From NCBI GenBank assembly GCA_013153795.1, contig JAADDV010000095.1, positions 1 to 11,799 on the forward strand: DNA of 11,799 nucleotides, read 5' to 3'. The translations under genes were made by a program, and so were the position numbers. Shown here piece after piece: positions 1 to 7,888 of this stretch; within the stretch, counting starts at the first letter, position 1, and each line of letters opens with the position of its first letter. Below the pieces are notes generated by a model, which made no database searches, was not told the origin of the DNA, and was given only the letters and a program-made list of their open reading frames with translations. The DNA comes from Aquificota bacterium. Its GTDB lineage: Bacteria > Aquificota > Aquificia > Aquificales > Hydrogenothermaceae.

Positions 1-994
1 CAAAAAAACCATATGGGTGTTTTATTTTATCCTTAAAAGTATATTCTCTATATTCCCCTTCATATCCTCCATATTGACTTCTTTTAAATTTAGAATTTGT
101 TGTATAAAGATATAGTTTGTTAAACAAATACTTTTTTGAATATTCTATTTTATAAAACTTTTGGTCAACATGATTTACTGTAAAAGGACTATCAGGGGCA
201 TCTATAGGTTTTCCTGTATTAAAGTCAACACTATCATAATGGACAACAGCATCTATACTTCGAAATACTGCCTGTAAAGTATCATTTTCAGTTATAATCC
301 ATTTTGTCTTTGCTGTTATTGTTGTATTTTTATATGGGTCTCTTTCAAAACCAATTTCATCCCATCTTTTTCCATACATATCATTATCTTTTGTGGGCTC
401 AACAGCTGAAAATCCAGATGTTTTTAAAGCATAAAGACCTAAAAGGATATATCCTCTTTCATTTTTAAATGAAAAAGTCAAACTTCCTTTTTTAGTATTA
501 TAATCTCCTACTAGTCCTTTCATTCTTATTTTAAAACCTTCTTCTGGCTCTTTAGTTAAGATATTTATTACTCCGGCAGAAGCATCAGCTCCCCATATAC
601 CAGATTGTGCTCCTTTTATAACTTCTATTTGATATACATCATCAAGTAAAAGATGCTCGTAAGTCGCTGATATGCTAGGTGTTGTAAAATCATTTATTCT
701 AATTCCATCTATAAAGGTAAGAATTCTTTTTGGAGACATTCCCCAAAGATATATAGAAACTGTTTGACCAAAACCACCATTAGAAACATAAGAAAAACCA
801 GCTTTATTTTGAATAATTTCTCTTAAATCAAAGGGATTTTTTTCATTAATTTCTGTTTCTGTAATTAATTCTATTGGAGATGTTATATCTTTTAGAAAAC
901 TTTCTACACCATAACCTGTTTGAATAGTGATATTTTTCATTTCATAAGCAAAAGTTGGAATAGAAAATAAAAAAATTGTTAAAAATTTCTTCAT
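1..994 (-). CDS. TonB-dependent outer-membrane receptor, 5' part (runs off left edge)
   Basis: This is the N-terminal 331 codons of a gated outer-membrane barrel that takes up a scarce ligand (siderophore, cobalamin or similar) using TonB-ExbBD energy. I translated it by hand from ATG at 994 and the frame stays open to the window edge. Residues 1-16 (MKKFLTIFLFSIPTFA) are a signal peptide. Residues about 36-150 are the plug domain, with the usual 'R(I)LTFIDGIRIND' segment near 90-102 and the closing signature VIKGAQSGIWGADASAG.VNILTK-like block at 125-148. Barrel strands follow, with alternating aromatic/polar stretches (KTKWIITENDTLQAVFR). No TonB box is obvious right after the signal peptide. 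A strong ribosome site GGAGGTGA precedes the ATG. The gene is divergent from the OmpA-like gene. The ligand cannot be told from this part; the layout is BtuB/CirA-like. Family call is confident, substrate is not. Confidence 0.9.
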   Translation of the reverse strand, partial: MKKFLTIFLFSIPTFAYEMKNITIQTGYGVESFLKDITSPIELITETEINEKNPFDLREIIQNKAGFSYVSNGGFGQTVSIYLWGMSPKRILTFIDGIRINDFTTPSISATYEHLLLDDVYQIEVIKGAQSGIWGADASAGVINILTKEPEEGFKIRMKGLVGDYNTKKGSLTFSFKNERGYILLGLYALKTSGFSAVEPTKDNDMYGKRWDEIGFERDPYKNTTITAKTKWIITENDTLQAVFRSIDAVVHYDSVDFNTGKPIDAPDSPFTVNHVDQKFYKIEYSKKYLFNKLYLYTTNSKFKRSQYGGYEGEYREYTFKDKIKHPYGFF

Positions 995-1031
995 TCTCAC
1001 CTCCAAATGAAAATGCAAATATTTTGCAGCT

Positions 1032-1037
1032 ATTATA
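1032..1037 (-). promoter_or_regulatory. -10 box (TATAAT) of the TonB-dependent receptor gene
   Basis: Read on the minus strand, a perfect TATAAT lies about 38 nt upstream of the receptor ATG at 994, giving a short leader of about 30 nt that contains only the GGAGGTGA ribosome site. No good -35 hexamer sits 16-18 nt upstream, so the promoter may need an activator or be weak. I saw no convincing Fur box or cobalamin riboswitch in the 278-nt gap to the divergent gene. The right half of that gap (about 1120-1250) is a run of A-rich sequence, possibly an upstream element for the OmpA-like gene. Confidence 0.45.
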
Positions 1038-1272
1038 CACTAAAATTTTAAAAAGGAATTTTTACCCTAGAGATTTTCATACTTTTTTGGAAAGTGTTGG
1101 TATTATTTAATTTTCTTTTGAGTTTTAAGGATATAATTAAAAAATATAAAAAAACAAAACAATAATAATCTAAAATAAATAACTTAGGTTAAAGTAAAAA
1201 TTTATTATAAAATAGATAGATAAAATCCAAAATAAAACAACTTAAAAATAAAAATCCAGCAGGAGGTTTGTT

Positions 1273-2601
1273 ATGCTAAAGCGTAGTTTGTCAGCGGCTA
1301 TGATTTCCTTAGCCGTGTTAGGGAGCTCTTTGGCCGGAGAGTGGAATAATAAGTTCATCTATTCTCCTCAAATTGGATACCACATGTATGATGAAGAAAG
1401 GACAGCGAAATTTAGAGGAATGGAATATGGATTAAAAAATCATGTAACTGGTGGAGCTATTTTAGAAAAGATTTTTAATCAGTTTGGTGTAGGTTTTATG
1501 TTTAGTTATGGAAAAACAGAGTTAGAAAGAGTTCATGCTTTAAGAGATTCTTACGATTGGGCTATTTTTGGAACATATAATGAACCTGTAAATGAAAAGC
1601 TTGCTCCTTATGTTTCTCTTGGGATTGGAGGAAACGCTTTAAATCATAGAACTTTAACAGGTATTTATGCAGCATTAGGGATAAGATATCTTATCTGGCA
1701 AAACATTGGTGTTAGATTAGCTATTCAAGGAATGAATTTATGGAAAGGAAGATATGATTTTATTCCTACTATCGGTATGAATATTGTTTTTGGTGGAACA
1801 GCTGATAGTGATAGAGATGGTATCCCTGACGACAGAGATATGTGTCCAAATACTCCTATTGGGGTAAAAGTTAATGCAAATGGATGTCCTGTAGATAGTG
1901 ATAAAGATGGTATTCCTGATTATAAAGATAACTGCCCTGATACTCCTGCAGGAGTAAAAGTAGATGAGAGAGGATGTCCTGTAGATAGTGATGGAGATGG
2001 TGTCCCTGATTATAAAGATAGATGTCCTGATACTGAATGGGGAGCAAAAGTAGATGAATATGGTTGTCCAATAGTTGTTATTAAAGACAGTGATGGAGAT
2101 GGTGTTCCTGATGAAAGAGACAGATGTCCTGATACTCCTAGAGGAGTAGAAGTAGATGAGAGAGGATGTCCTGTAGATAGTGATGGAGATGGCGTTCCTG
2201 ATTATATGGATAGATGTCCAAATACACCTAAAGGTTACAAAGTAGATGAAAAAGGATGTTTCCAAGAAGTAAGACTTGAAATTTACTTTGATACTAATAG
2301 CTGGGAAGTTAAACCAGAATACTATCCAATCTTAGAAAGATTTGCTAAGTTCCTAAAAGAAAATCCAAATATCAAAGTTGAAATTCAAGGTCATACAGAT
2401 ACAAGAGGTCCAGCTTCTTATAACTTAAAACTTTCTCAAAAGAGAGCAGAAGCAGTAAAAAGAATTCTTGTTGAAAAATTTGGTATTTCTCCAGATAGAA
2501 TTATTGCCAAGGGATATGGAGAAAGCCAGCCTATCTGTCATGAAGACACAGAAGAATGCCATGCGAAAAATAGAAGAGTAGTAGCTAAGATAATAAAATA
2601 A
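1273..2601 (+). CDS. OmpA-family porin with five thrombospondin type-3 repeats
   Basis: An abundant-type outer-membrane protein that tethers the outer membrane to peptidoglycan. The 442 residues fall into four parts. Residues 1-22 are a signal peptide ending SSLAG. Residues about 23-176 are an 8-strand-type beta barrel with alternating hydrophobic strands (YVSLGIGG, GIYAALGIRYLIW). Residues 178-331 are five Asp-rich type-3 repeats of the form DSDxDGxPDxxDxCPxTPxG..VDxxGCP, expected to bind calcium and each carrying two cysteines. Residues about 334-442 are the OmpA C-terminal domain with GHTDTRG (373-379), LS.KRA (387-391) and KNRRV (432-436); its Asp and Arg are the usual diaminopimelate-binding residues. 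Two further cysteines (422, 429) could form a loop disulfide. The start is supported by AGGAGGT at 1261-1267. The gene has its own terminator, so it is monocistronic. It resembles the OprF/OmpA group with a TSP3 linker. Confidence 0.93.
   Translation: MLKRSLSAAMISLAVLGSSLAGEWNNKFIYSPQIGYHMYDEERTAKFRGMEYGLKNHVTGGAILEKIFNQFGVGFMFSYGKTELERVHALRDSYDWAIFGTYNEPVNEKLAPYVSLGIGGNALNHRTLTGIYAALGIRYLIWQNIGVRLAIQGMNLWKGRYDFIPTIGMNIVFGGTADSDRDGIPDDRDMCPNTPIGVKVNANGCPVDSDKDGIPDYKDNCPDTPAGVKVDERGCPVDSDGDGVPDYKDRCPDTEWGAKVDEYGCPIVVIKDSDGDGVPDERDRCPDTPRGVEVDERGCPVDSDGDGVPDYMDRCPNTPKGYKVDEKGCFQEVRLEIYFDTNSWEVKPEYYPILERFAKFLKENPNIKVEIQGHTDTRGPASYNLKLSQKRAEAVKRILVEKFGISPDRIIAKGYGESQPICHEDTEECHAKNRRVVAKIIK
1804..2265 (+). 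repeat. Five in-frame tandem repeats (TSP3, about 90 bp each)
   Basis: Codons 178-331 of the OmpA-like gene repeat with a 30-residue period: 178-207, 208-237, 238-271, 272-301 and 302-331. Repeat 3 is longer by four residues, with IVVIK at its end. The DNA is also repetitive: blocks such as GATAGTGATGGAGATGG and AGATGTCCTGATACT recur almost unchanged, especially in repeats 2-5, pointing to recent unequal exchange or gene conversion. A long open frame on the opposite strand here is a by-product of the repeated codon pattern. Confidence 0.93.
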
Positions 2602-2610
2602 ATTTTCTAA

Positions 2611-2638
2611 AAGAGGGTCTTTAGACCCTCTTTTTTTT
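2611..2638 (+). terminator. Rho-independent terminator of the OmpA-like gene
   Basis: AAGAGGGTC, a TTTA loop, then GACCCTCTT forms a 9-bp stem running straight into a tract of T residues. It begins 10 nt after the stop codon at 2599-2601 and separates this gene from the DUF481 gene downstream. Confidence 0.92.
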
Positions 2639-2734
2639 CTTTTTTTCTGTAATCTTAAACTTTTTCAAAAATTTTCCGACAAATGTTTTAAAAGCAATCT
2701 AAAAATTTAAATTTTTCAGGAGGTTATCTTTATT

Positions 2735-3454
2735 ATGAAAAAAAATATTCTTATTACAGCTTTATTAAGTAGTGTCTTAAGTATTTCTGCTTTTGCTCAA
2801 GAAGATGAAGGCTGGAAGCTTCATACAGCTTTATCTTATGTAAAAGTTTCAGGAAATACAGAAACAGAAACTTTTGGAGCTAGAGCTGAAGCAACAAAAA
2901 ATGCTGGATTAAATAGATATGATTTAAAAGGTGAGTTTCTTTATGGAAAAGCTGATGGAAAAGAAAATACAAATTTATTTTCGCTTCTAGGTAGATGGGA
3001 AAGATTAATATCTGAAAGACTTTTTGGTTTTGCTCAAGCTGATTACATTCACAATAAATTTTCTGGATATGATTACAGGTCAACCTTTGGAGCAGGACTT
3101 GGATATGATATTTTAAAAACTCCAAAACATTATTTAAAAGGAATGTTTTCTCTTGGTTATACTCTTGAAGATTTAAAAGTTGGAGGAACTAATGATTATG
3201 CTTCTGGAAAATTAGAAGCATACTATACATGGAAAATTAGAGAAAACCTTAGACTAAAAGAAGATGCAAGTTATTTACAATCTTTTAAAGAACTCACAGT
3301 TTACTATATCACTTCTATTACATCTTTAGAAGTAAAAATCAGTGATAATGTTTCATTAGGTTTAGGATATAGATTTGCTTACCAGCATAGACCACCAGCA
3401 AATTATGAAAAAACAGATACTACATTCCTTACATCCCTTATTATAGATTACTAA
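2735..3454 (+). CDS. DUF481 (YdiY-like) outer-membrane beta-barrel protein
   Basis: A 239-residue predicted outer-membrane barrel of unknown function. Residues 1-21 are a clear signal peptide (hydrophobic core then ISAFA before QEDE). The mature part opens with the family's typical segment, ALSYVKVSGNTETETFG (residues 32-48), followed by regular amphipathic strands with aromatic residues at strand ends (FLYGKADG, FGFAQADYIHN, YRSTFGAGLGYDIL, LGLGYRFAY). It ends in LIIDY; a terminal aromatic is usual for BAM-assembled barrels, though Phe is more common. The start is supported by CAGGAGGT at 2717-2724. The gene stands alone between two terminators, on the same strand as the OmpA-like gene. DUF481 members of Gram-negative bacteria are sometimes described as salt- or acid-induced, but nothing here shows a specific role. 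Confidence 0.85.
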   Translation: MKKNILITALLSSVLSISAFAQEDEGWKLHTALSYVKVSGNTETETFGARAEATKNAGLNRYDLKGEFLYGKADGKENTNLFSLLGRWERLISERLFGFAQADYIHNKFSGYDYRSTFGAGLGYDILKTPKHYLKGMFSLGYTLEDLKVGGTNDYASGKLEAYYTWKIRENLRLKEDASYLQSFKELTVYYITSITSLEVKISDNVSLGLGYRFAYQHRPPANYEKTDTTFLTSLIIDY

Positions 3455-3480
3455 AAAGGGGGCTTTTAAAAGCCCCTTTT
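3455..3480. terminator. Bidirectional terminator between the DUF481 gene and proA
   Basis: An inverted repeat AAAGGGGGCTTTT / AAAAGCCCCTTT lies directly after the DUF481 stop and touches the proA stop codon (3479-3481) of the converging gene. On the plus strand the stem is followed by TTTTATTTT; on the minus strand by TTTTTAG. The core GGGGC/GCCCC stem is extended by A-T pairs, with one G-T wobble. It can serve both converging genes. Confidence 0.88.
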
Positions 3481-4822
3481 ATTTTAAATCACATGGATTT
3501 TCATCTATTTCTACTGTTTCTTCATCTTTAGGAATACCAACACCATTTCTTATTTGTCCATTCCCAAAGATAATAAACTTAGGAATAGTAAGCTCTTTTA
3601 AGCCCATTGGACCTCTTGCATGTATCTTATCTGTTGATATTCCCATTTCTGCTCCTAGGCCAAACTCATTACCATCTGTGAATCTTGTTGAAGCATTTAT
3701 ATAAACAGCAGCACTATCTACCTCATTTATGAATCTCATTCCTTTTGTGTAGTTTTCTGTAACAATACTATCTGAATGTCCAGAGCCGTATTTATGGATA
3801 AAATCTATAGCTTCATCTAGACTATCTACAACTTTTACTGCAATTATAAGGTCTAAAAACTCTTCGTAAAAATCTTCTTCTGTTGCTGGAACAATTTCAG
3901 TATTTATAGCTTTTGGGTCATCTTTTAAAATCTCATAAGCTCTTTCATCACATCTCATTTCTACACCAGCTTTCCCATAGTAATAAGCTATTTCTGGTAA
4001 AAACTCTGGTGCTATATCTTTATGAACAACTAGATTCTCTATAGCATTACAAACTGAAGGTCTTTCAACTTTTGCATTATACGCAATATTTAAAGCTTTC
4101 TCAAAATCTGCTTCACTGTCTACATACAGATTACATACTCCTTTGTAGTGTTTTATAACTGGCATTCTTGCTTTTTCTACTACTGCTTTTATAAGACTTT
4201 CTCCGCCTCTAGGGATAACAACATTTATATACTCATCAAGCTGAAGTAATTCATTTACTATTTCTCTGTCCGTTTTTGCTACAAACTGGATAGCTTTTTC
4301 TGGAAATCCTGTTTCTCTAGCTGCTTGTTTTAAGATATCAACCAAAACTTTATTTGAGTTTAAAGTTTCACTTCCTCCTCTAAGAATAACAGAGTTTGAA
4401 GATTTCATACAAAGAGCTGCCGCTTCTATAGTAACATTTGGCCTTGCTTCATAGATAATTAGGATTGTTCCAAGGGGAACTCTCATTTGACCAATTTTTA
4501 GACCATTTGGTCTTGTCCACATTGAGATAACTTCTCCTACAGGGTCAGGAAGATTAGCAACGTCTTTTAATACTTGAACCATTCCATTTATTCTTTTTTC
4601 ATTTAAAGCAAGCCTATCTAAAAAAGCTTGAGAATAACCTTTTCTTTCAGCTTCCTCTAAGTCCTTCTTGTTTGCTTCTTGAAGTTCCTCTTTTCTTTTT
4701 ATTAAAAGCTCAGCTGTTCTTAAAAGAGTTTTGTTTTTTATGTCTGTTGTTATCTTAATAAGCTCTTTTTCTGCCTTTTTAGCCTTTTTTGCAAGATTAA
4801 GAGCATAATCTTTTGCGTCCAT
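3479..4822 (-). CDS. proA: Gamma-glutamyl phosphate reductase (ProA)
   Basis: Catalyses the NADPH-dependent reduction of gamma-glutamyl phosphate to glutamate-5-semialdehyde, the second step of proline synthesis, in the cytoplasm. I start it at ATG 4822 (447 residues): GGAGGT lies five nt upstream of that ATG. A longer reading from a TTG at 4834 would use the Shine-Dalgarno itself as codons. The catalytic cysteine is C258 in RPSVCNAIENL. The family signature is present around 332-353, ending YGSGHSDSI, with Phe at one position where His is usual. Other landmarks are YEARPNVTIEAAALCMKSSN (125-144) and the C-terminal EFGLGAEMGISTDKIHARGPMG region. The protein is about 30 residues longer than typical ProA (about 415), mostly a C-terminal tail of about 20 acidic residues ending ENPCDLK. 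It lies 56 nt after the SagB-like gene; ProB is not in the window. Confidence 0.96.
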   Translation of the reverse strand: MDAKDYALNLAKKAKKAEKELIKITTDIKNKTLLRTAELLIKRKEELQEANKKDLEEAERKGYSQAFLDRLALNEKRINGMVQVLKDVANLPDPVGEVISMWTRPNGLKIGQMRVPLGTILIIYEARPNVTIEAAALCMKSSNSVILRGGSETLNSNKVLVDILKQAARETGFPEKAIQFVAKTDREIVNELLQLDEYINVVIPRGGESLIKAVVEKARMPVIKHYKGVCNLYVDSEADFEKALNIAYNAKVERPSVCNAIENLVVHKDIAPEFLPEIAYYYGKAGVEMRCDERAYEILKDDPKAINTEIVPATEEDFYEEFLDLIIAVKVVDSLDEAIDFIHKYGSGHSDSIVTENYTKGMRFINEVDSAAVYINASTRFTDGNEFGLGAEMGISTDKIHARGPMGLKELTIPKFIIFGNGQIRNGVGIPKDEETVEIDENPCDLK

Positions 4823-4878
4823 TGAAACCTCCAAGAAAGATATTTTATTTTCAATTTTATATTAAAAGAAAAGGTATA

Positions 4879-6480
4879 TCAGATGTTTTTTAAATGATAA
4901 TAAGGAGGGTAAGATTTCAAACGAAAATCTTCTAAAAAGCCTCCTACTGTAAAGTGATATATGGTTTGGTATTTTAAATCTTGAAATCCAAGTATCTCAT
5001 GGACAGCATCGTCAAAGAAACATCCTATTCCAGTCCCTCTTATACCTTGGGCTTCTGCCTCAAGATATAAAACCTGCCCTATAAGACCTGCTTCCCAATG
5101 GATATTTCTGTAAAGCCAAGGTTTTTCTTTTATAACAGGCTCAAATAAAGAAATCATTCCTAAAGAAAAACTACTGTCTGAAGCTATATCCTGATGACAG
5201 GAAACAATTCTTGCTGTTTGTTCAACATTTCCTTCATAAAGAAGATAAAGCTCAGCGTCTTCTCTTATCTTTTTCCATAAAAAATTTCTTCGGGTTCTTT
5301 TTATTAAATCCTCTTTGAAGGTTTCATCTCTGAAAAAGAAATAAAGACCTTGCTTTAGACCTGATACTCTATGAACAAATAAAAGAAGATTTATAGAAGG
5401 CTGGATAATCTCAACATCAAAAGGTGATATATCTTTTCTTGGTATAGTTTTATCAAGAATATGAACAAATGTATCTAAATCTATGTATGTTTTTCTATCA
5501 TAGGCCTGGGCACTTCTTCTTTTTTTTATTATAGCTGGTGCTTTTAAAGAAGGTTTTTTCAGCCATAAAATAGGCTTTTCAGGAAGATTTATTTTTTCTT
5601 CATTTGTTCGTGGTTTTTCTATTCTTTTTAAAGTTTCATAGATAATTTCCCATCTAACATGCTCTTTGCTAAGTCTGTTTGGCTTTCCTTTAAAATCTAA
5701 AGTAGATATTTCATTGATTATATCTTCTGGAATTGTTCTGGAAATATCTTTTTTAAACTGAGGAAAAACACAAAACAGACCTTCAACAAACTCTTCTTCG
5801 TTTTCTATCCATGTTGTTTTATGAAATCCTAAAATTTTTTCAATGTCTTTATCTGATAGAGCATTTAGATACTTTACTTTCCAGCCTTGCAAAGATGCTG
5901 AAAATCTTACACTTCCAATTGCATGACCTGTATCTAAAAGACAATATCTTAAAGCTCTTTCTCCGTATTTCCAAGCTTCTCTCCATGGGATACTTGTTAA
6001 AGCTATGAAAAAACACTCCACACCAAAAAAATCTTTTATCTGGTTTGATATTTTTTCAGGTAGTGAAGCTCTTTTTTCTAAGGCATGAAGATACGGATTG
6101 TAATGAAAAATTCCTTCTATACCATTTAGATGAGGAATTATGAGATAAGCTTCTGTTGGGTGGAGATTTCCACTAGAAGGATTCATCCTTAAAGCCCACT
6201 GGGAACCGGGGATAGATTTCCAAGCTGAAAGGCCAAGAGCAAGTTCTAAAAATTTTGAAATATTTTCTAAGGAGAATTCTTTTTCTTTACAGAGATTTGT
6301 TTCATATAGAGCCTCATAAGGACAATCTGGGTCAGGTAGGTCTAAAGGAAGCTTTATTATTTCTGCTTCTTTATAAAACCTAAAAGGTTCAGGTTGATTA
6401 GCCCAGTCTAAATATCCTAAAGACCGGGCTAATCTATTAAAGTGATGTTTTGTTTCTAGGTGATATCTTATAGGATTCAT
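4879..6480 (-). CDS. SagB-type tandem nitroreductase (FMN flavoprotein)
   Basis: A 533-residue protein made of two nitroreductase-like domains, the architecture of the SagB/ThcOx family. These are FMN-dependent oxidoreductases; the characterised members oxidise thiazolines/oxazolines to azoles in peptide natural products. The N-terminus (HLETKHHFNRLARSLGYLDW, 7-26) is the family's characteristic lead-in. Domain 1 (about 70-245) has RMNPSSGNLHPTEAYLI (98-114) and KYGERALRYCLLDTGHAIG (171-189). Domain 2 (about 315-520) starts with KRRSAQAYD and contains AGLIGQVLYLEAEAQGIRGTG (464-484). No YcaO cyclodehydratase or precursor peptide is visible nearby, so an azole role is not supported and the substrate is unknown. 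The ATG overlaps the stop of the upstream gene (ATGA), and the ribosome site is weak (AAGAGA), so translation is probably coupled. No signal peptide. Confidence 0.85.
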   Translation of the reverse strand: MNPIRYHLETKHHFNRLARSLGYLDWANQPEPFRFYKEAEIIKLPLDLPDPDCPYEALYETNLCKEKEFSLENISKFLELALGLSAWKSIPGSQWALRMNPSSGNLHPTEAYLIIPHLNGIEGIFHYNPYLHALEKRASLPEKISNQIKDFFGVECFFIALTSIPWREAWKYGERALRYCLLDTGHAIGSVRFSASLQGWKVKYLNALSDKDIEKILGFHKTTWIENEEEFVEGLFCVFPQFKKDISRTIPEDIINEISTLDFKGKPNRLSKEHVRWEIIYETLKRIEKPRTNEEKINLPEKPILWLKKPSLKAPAIIKKRRSAQAYDRKTYIDLDTFVHILDKTIPRKDISPFDVEIIQPSINLLLFVHRVSGLKQGLYFFFRDETFKEDLIKRTRRNFLWKKIREDAELYLLYEGNVEQTARIVSCHQDIASDSSFSLGMISLFEPVIKEKPWLYRNIHWEAGLIGQVLYLEAEAQGIRGTGIGCFFDDAVHEILGFQDLKYQTIYHFTVGGFLEDFRLKSYPPYYHLKNI

Positions 6481-7874
6481 TCTCTTATAAACTCTATCTC
6501 CTCTTCTAAATAGCTTGGTAGACTATCAAATGGATTATAATCCCAATCGTCTGTTATATAAACTAAACTAGCACTTTTATTGTATAAGATATTTAACATG
6601 TCTTCATAAGAAGCTCCATATATAATACATCCTTCTTTTTCTGGATACTGAGTTTCACAAGCATTTTCATAATATGGGCTTACAGAAGTTATTATGTAAT
6701 CTGCAAATCTATAATATCTTTTATGAGTTGGAGCTCCAGGAGAAAGAATAACTATATAGTTTCCTTTTCTTTTAATATATCTATATAAATTTCTATAATA
6801 GCTGACTTTTCTTCTACTTGTTGCAGCCTGGTCTATAAAAAATCCTTGAATTTCTGGATAAAATTTAAGCCATTTTCTTATTTCTCTTTTAACTTTTCCA
6901 ATAGACTTTCTACCATATTCCGTATATATATAGCCTACTGGAATCATTCCCTTTTCATTAAGTTTTTGAATTATATTTTGATAGTGAGGGTCAGGTCTGT
7001 TTCCTGGACCACTAGCTGGATTTACTATAACAATAGTCTCAACTCCATAAATATCTTGACTGAGAAGCCTTTCCCATAGATTTTCATCATAAAAATAAGC
7101 TGGAATAATTATTCCTTTAGCAGGAGTATAAGAAAAAAGATAACCTTCTGTATCATTATAATCTCCTGCAAGTAATGAAACTTCTTTTTCGTAATAAGAT
7201 GGTAATGTATCATAAGGATTTATTCCAGAATCATCAGTTATATAAAGAAGTTTTACATCTTCATTTTGGATAATTTCTTGAAGCTGACTTTCTGGAACAT
7301 CATAAACGATACAGGCACTTTGCTCAGGGACATCAGCTTGACAACCAGTAAATTCAGTGTAGGGACTTTCGTATGTCACTATATAATCTGATATGAAGTA
7401 ATAAGATAAATCAGGTTTTGTTCCTGGATTCAAAACAATCATATAGTTTCCTTTACTTTTTATATACTCATAAAGCTCTGTGTAATAATCTAGGTCAGCT
7501 CTGTCTATTGAAGCTTCATCTAAAAAGAAACCTTGTATTTCAGGATAAAAAGAAATCCATCTATCTATTTCTTCCTTCACAATGTTTATATCTCTACTAC
7601 CCCACGAAGTATGAACATACCCTATTCCTGTCATTCCTTCCGCACTTAATCTATTTACAATATCTACATAATGAGGGTCTTGGGCATCCCCAGGACCACT
7701 GGCAGGATTTACAATAACAATAAACTCTACATTTTCATTTTTCCCGTCAAAAAGCCTTTCCCATATCTGACTATCATAAAAGTAAGCAGGTATGATAATT
7801 CCTTTTTCCTGATAAGCAAAAGAGCTAATGAAGAAGATTAAAAATGATAAAAGGGAAAATATTGTTTTTCTCAT
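6477..7874 (-). CDS. Secreted spherulin-4-like (GH135-type) glycosidase, two tandem domains
   Basis: Predicted exported polysaccharide hydrolase with a TIM-barrel fold, of the spherulation-specific family 4. The fungal member Sph3 (GH135) cleaves galactosaminogalactan. I start at ATG 7874 (465 residues) because AGGGAG lies seven nt upstream; a GTG at 7880 would be one nt from that site. Residues 1-20 are a signal peptide. Two homologous domains follow, about 24-238 and 253-465, both with KGIIIPAYFYD, IVIVNPASGPG and DPHY. Domain 1 has FFLDEAS (D119, E120) and TYESPY (E169), matching the acidic residues needed in Sph3 as I recall them. Domain 2 reads FFIDQAA and TSVSPY, so one acid remains (D348) and two are lost. 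Each domain has a short loop with a cysteine pair (178/188 and 406/416), perhaps disulfides. It starts 14 nt after flhB and overlaps the SagB-like gene by 4 nt. Confidence 0.85.
   Translation of the reverse strand: MRKTIFSLLSFLIFFISSFAYQEKGIIIPAYFYDSQIWERLFDGKNENVEFIVIVNPASGPGDAQDPHYVDIVNRLSAEGMTGIGYVHTSWGSRDINIVKEEIDRWISFYPEIQGFFLDEASIDRADLDYYTELYEYIKSKGNYMIVLNPGTKPDLSYYFISDYIVTYESPYTEFTGCQADVPEQSACIVYDVPESQLQEIIQNEDVKLLYITDDSGINPYDTLPSYYEKEVSLLAGDYNDTEGYLFSYTPAKGIIIPAYFYDENLWERLLSQDIYGVETIVIVNPASGPGNRPDPHYQNIIQKLNEKGMIPVGYIYTEYGRKSIGKVKREIRKWLKFYPEIQGFFIDQAATSRRKVSYYRNLYRYIKRKGNYIVILSPGAPTHKRYYRFADYIITSVSPYYENACETQYPEKEGCIIYGASYEDMLNILYNKSASLVYITDDWDYNPFDSLPSYLEEEIEFIRE
6480..7805 (-). repeat. 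Internal duplication inside the spherulin-4-like gene
   Basis: The two halves of the gene (7805 to 7161, and 7118 to 6480, read on the minus strand) encode homologous domains of about 215 residues that align end to end, joined by a linker of about 14 residues. Shared blocks include GIIIPAYFYD, FYPEIQGFF, KGNY, YITDD and NP.D.LPSY. Identity looks higher at the protein level in the core strands than in the surface helices; the duplication is not recent enough to leave long identical DNA stretches. Confidence 0.85.
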
Positions 7875-7888
7875 AGCCACTCTCCCTG

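Noticed and set aside
995..1272. Cobalamin riboswitch or Fur box for the TonB-dependent receptor
   Set aside because: The leader from the predicted start is only about 30 nt, there is no B12-box-like conserved stretch, and no 19-bp Fur dyad is visible.
1738..2265. A 175-codon open frame on the minus strand across the OmpA-like repeats
   Set aside because: It mirrors the TSP3 repeats, has a repetitive Ile/Ser/Arg/Thr composition, no ribosome site, and disappears outside the repeats. It is a by-product of the coding strand.
1804..2265. Regular repeats that could suggest a CRISPR or other repeat array
   Set aside because: The period is 90 bp in frame, the repeats are inside a conserved protein domain and there are no unique spacers.
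7418..7717. A 99-codon plus-strand frame opposite the spherulin-4-like gene
   Set aside because: No ribosome site, no recognisable domain, and composition typical of antisense to an AT-rich gene.
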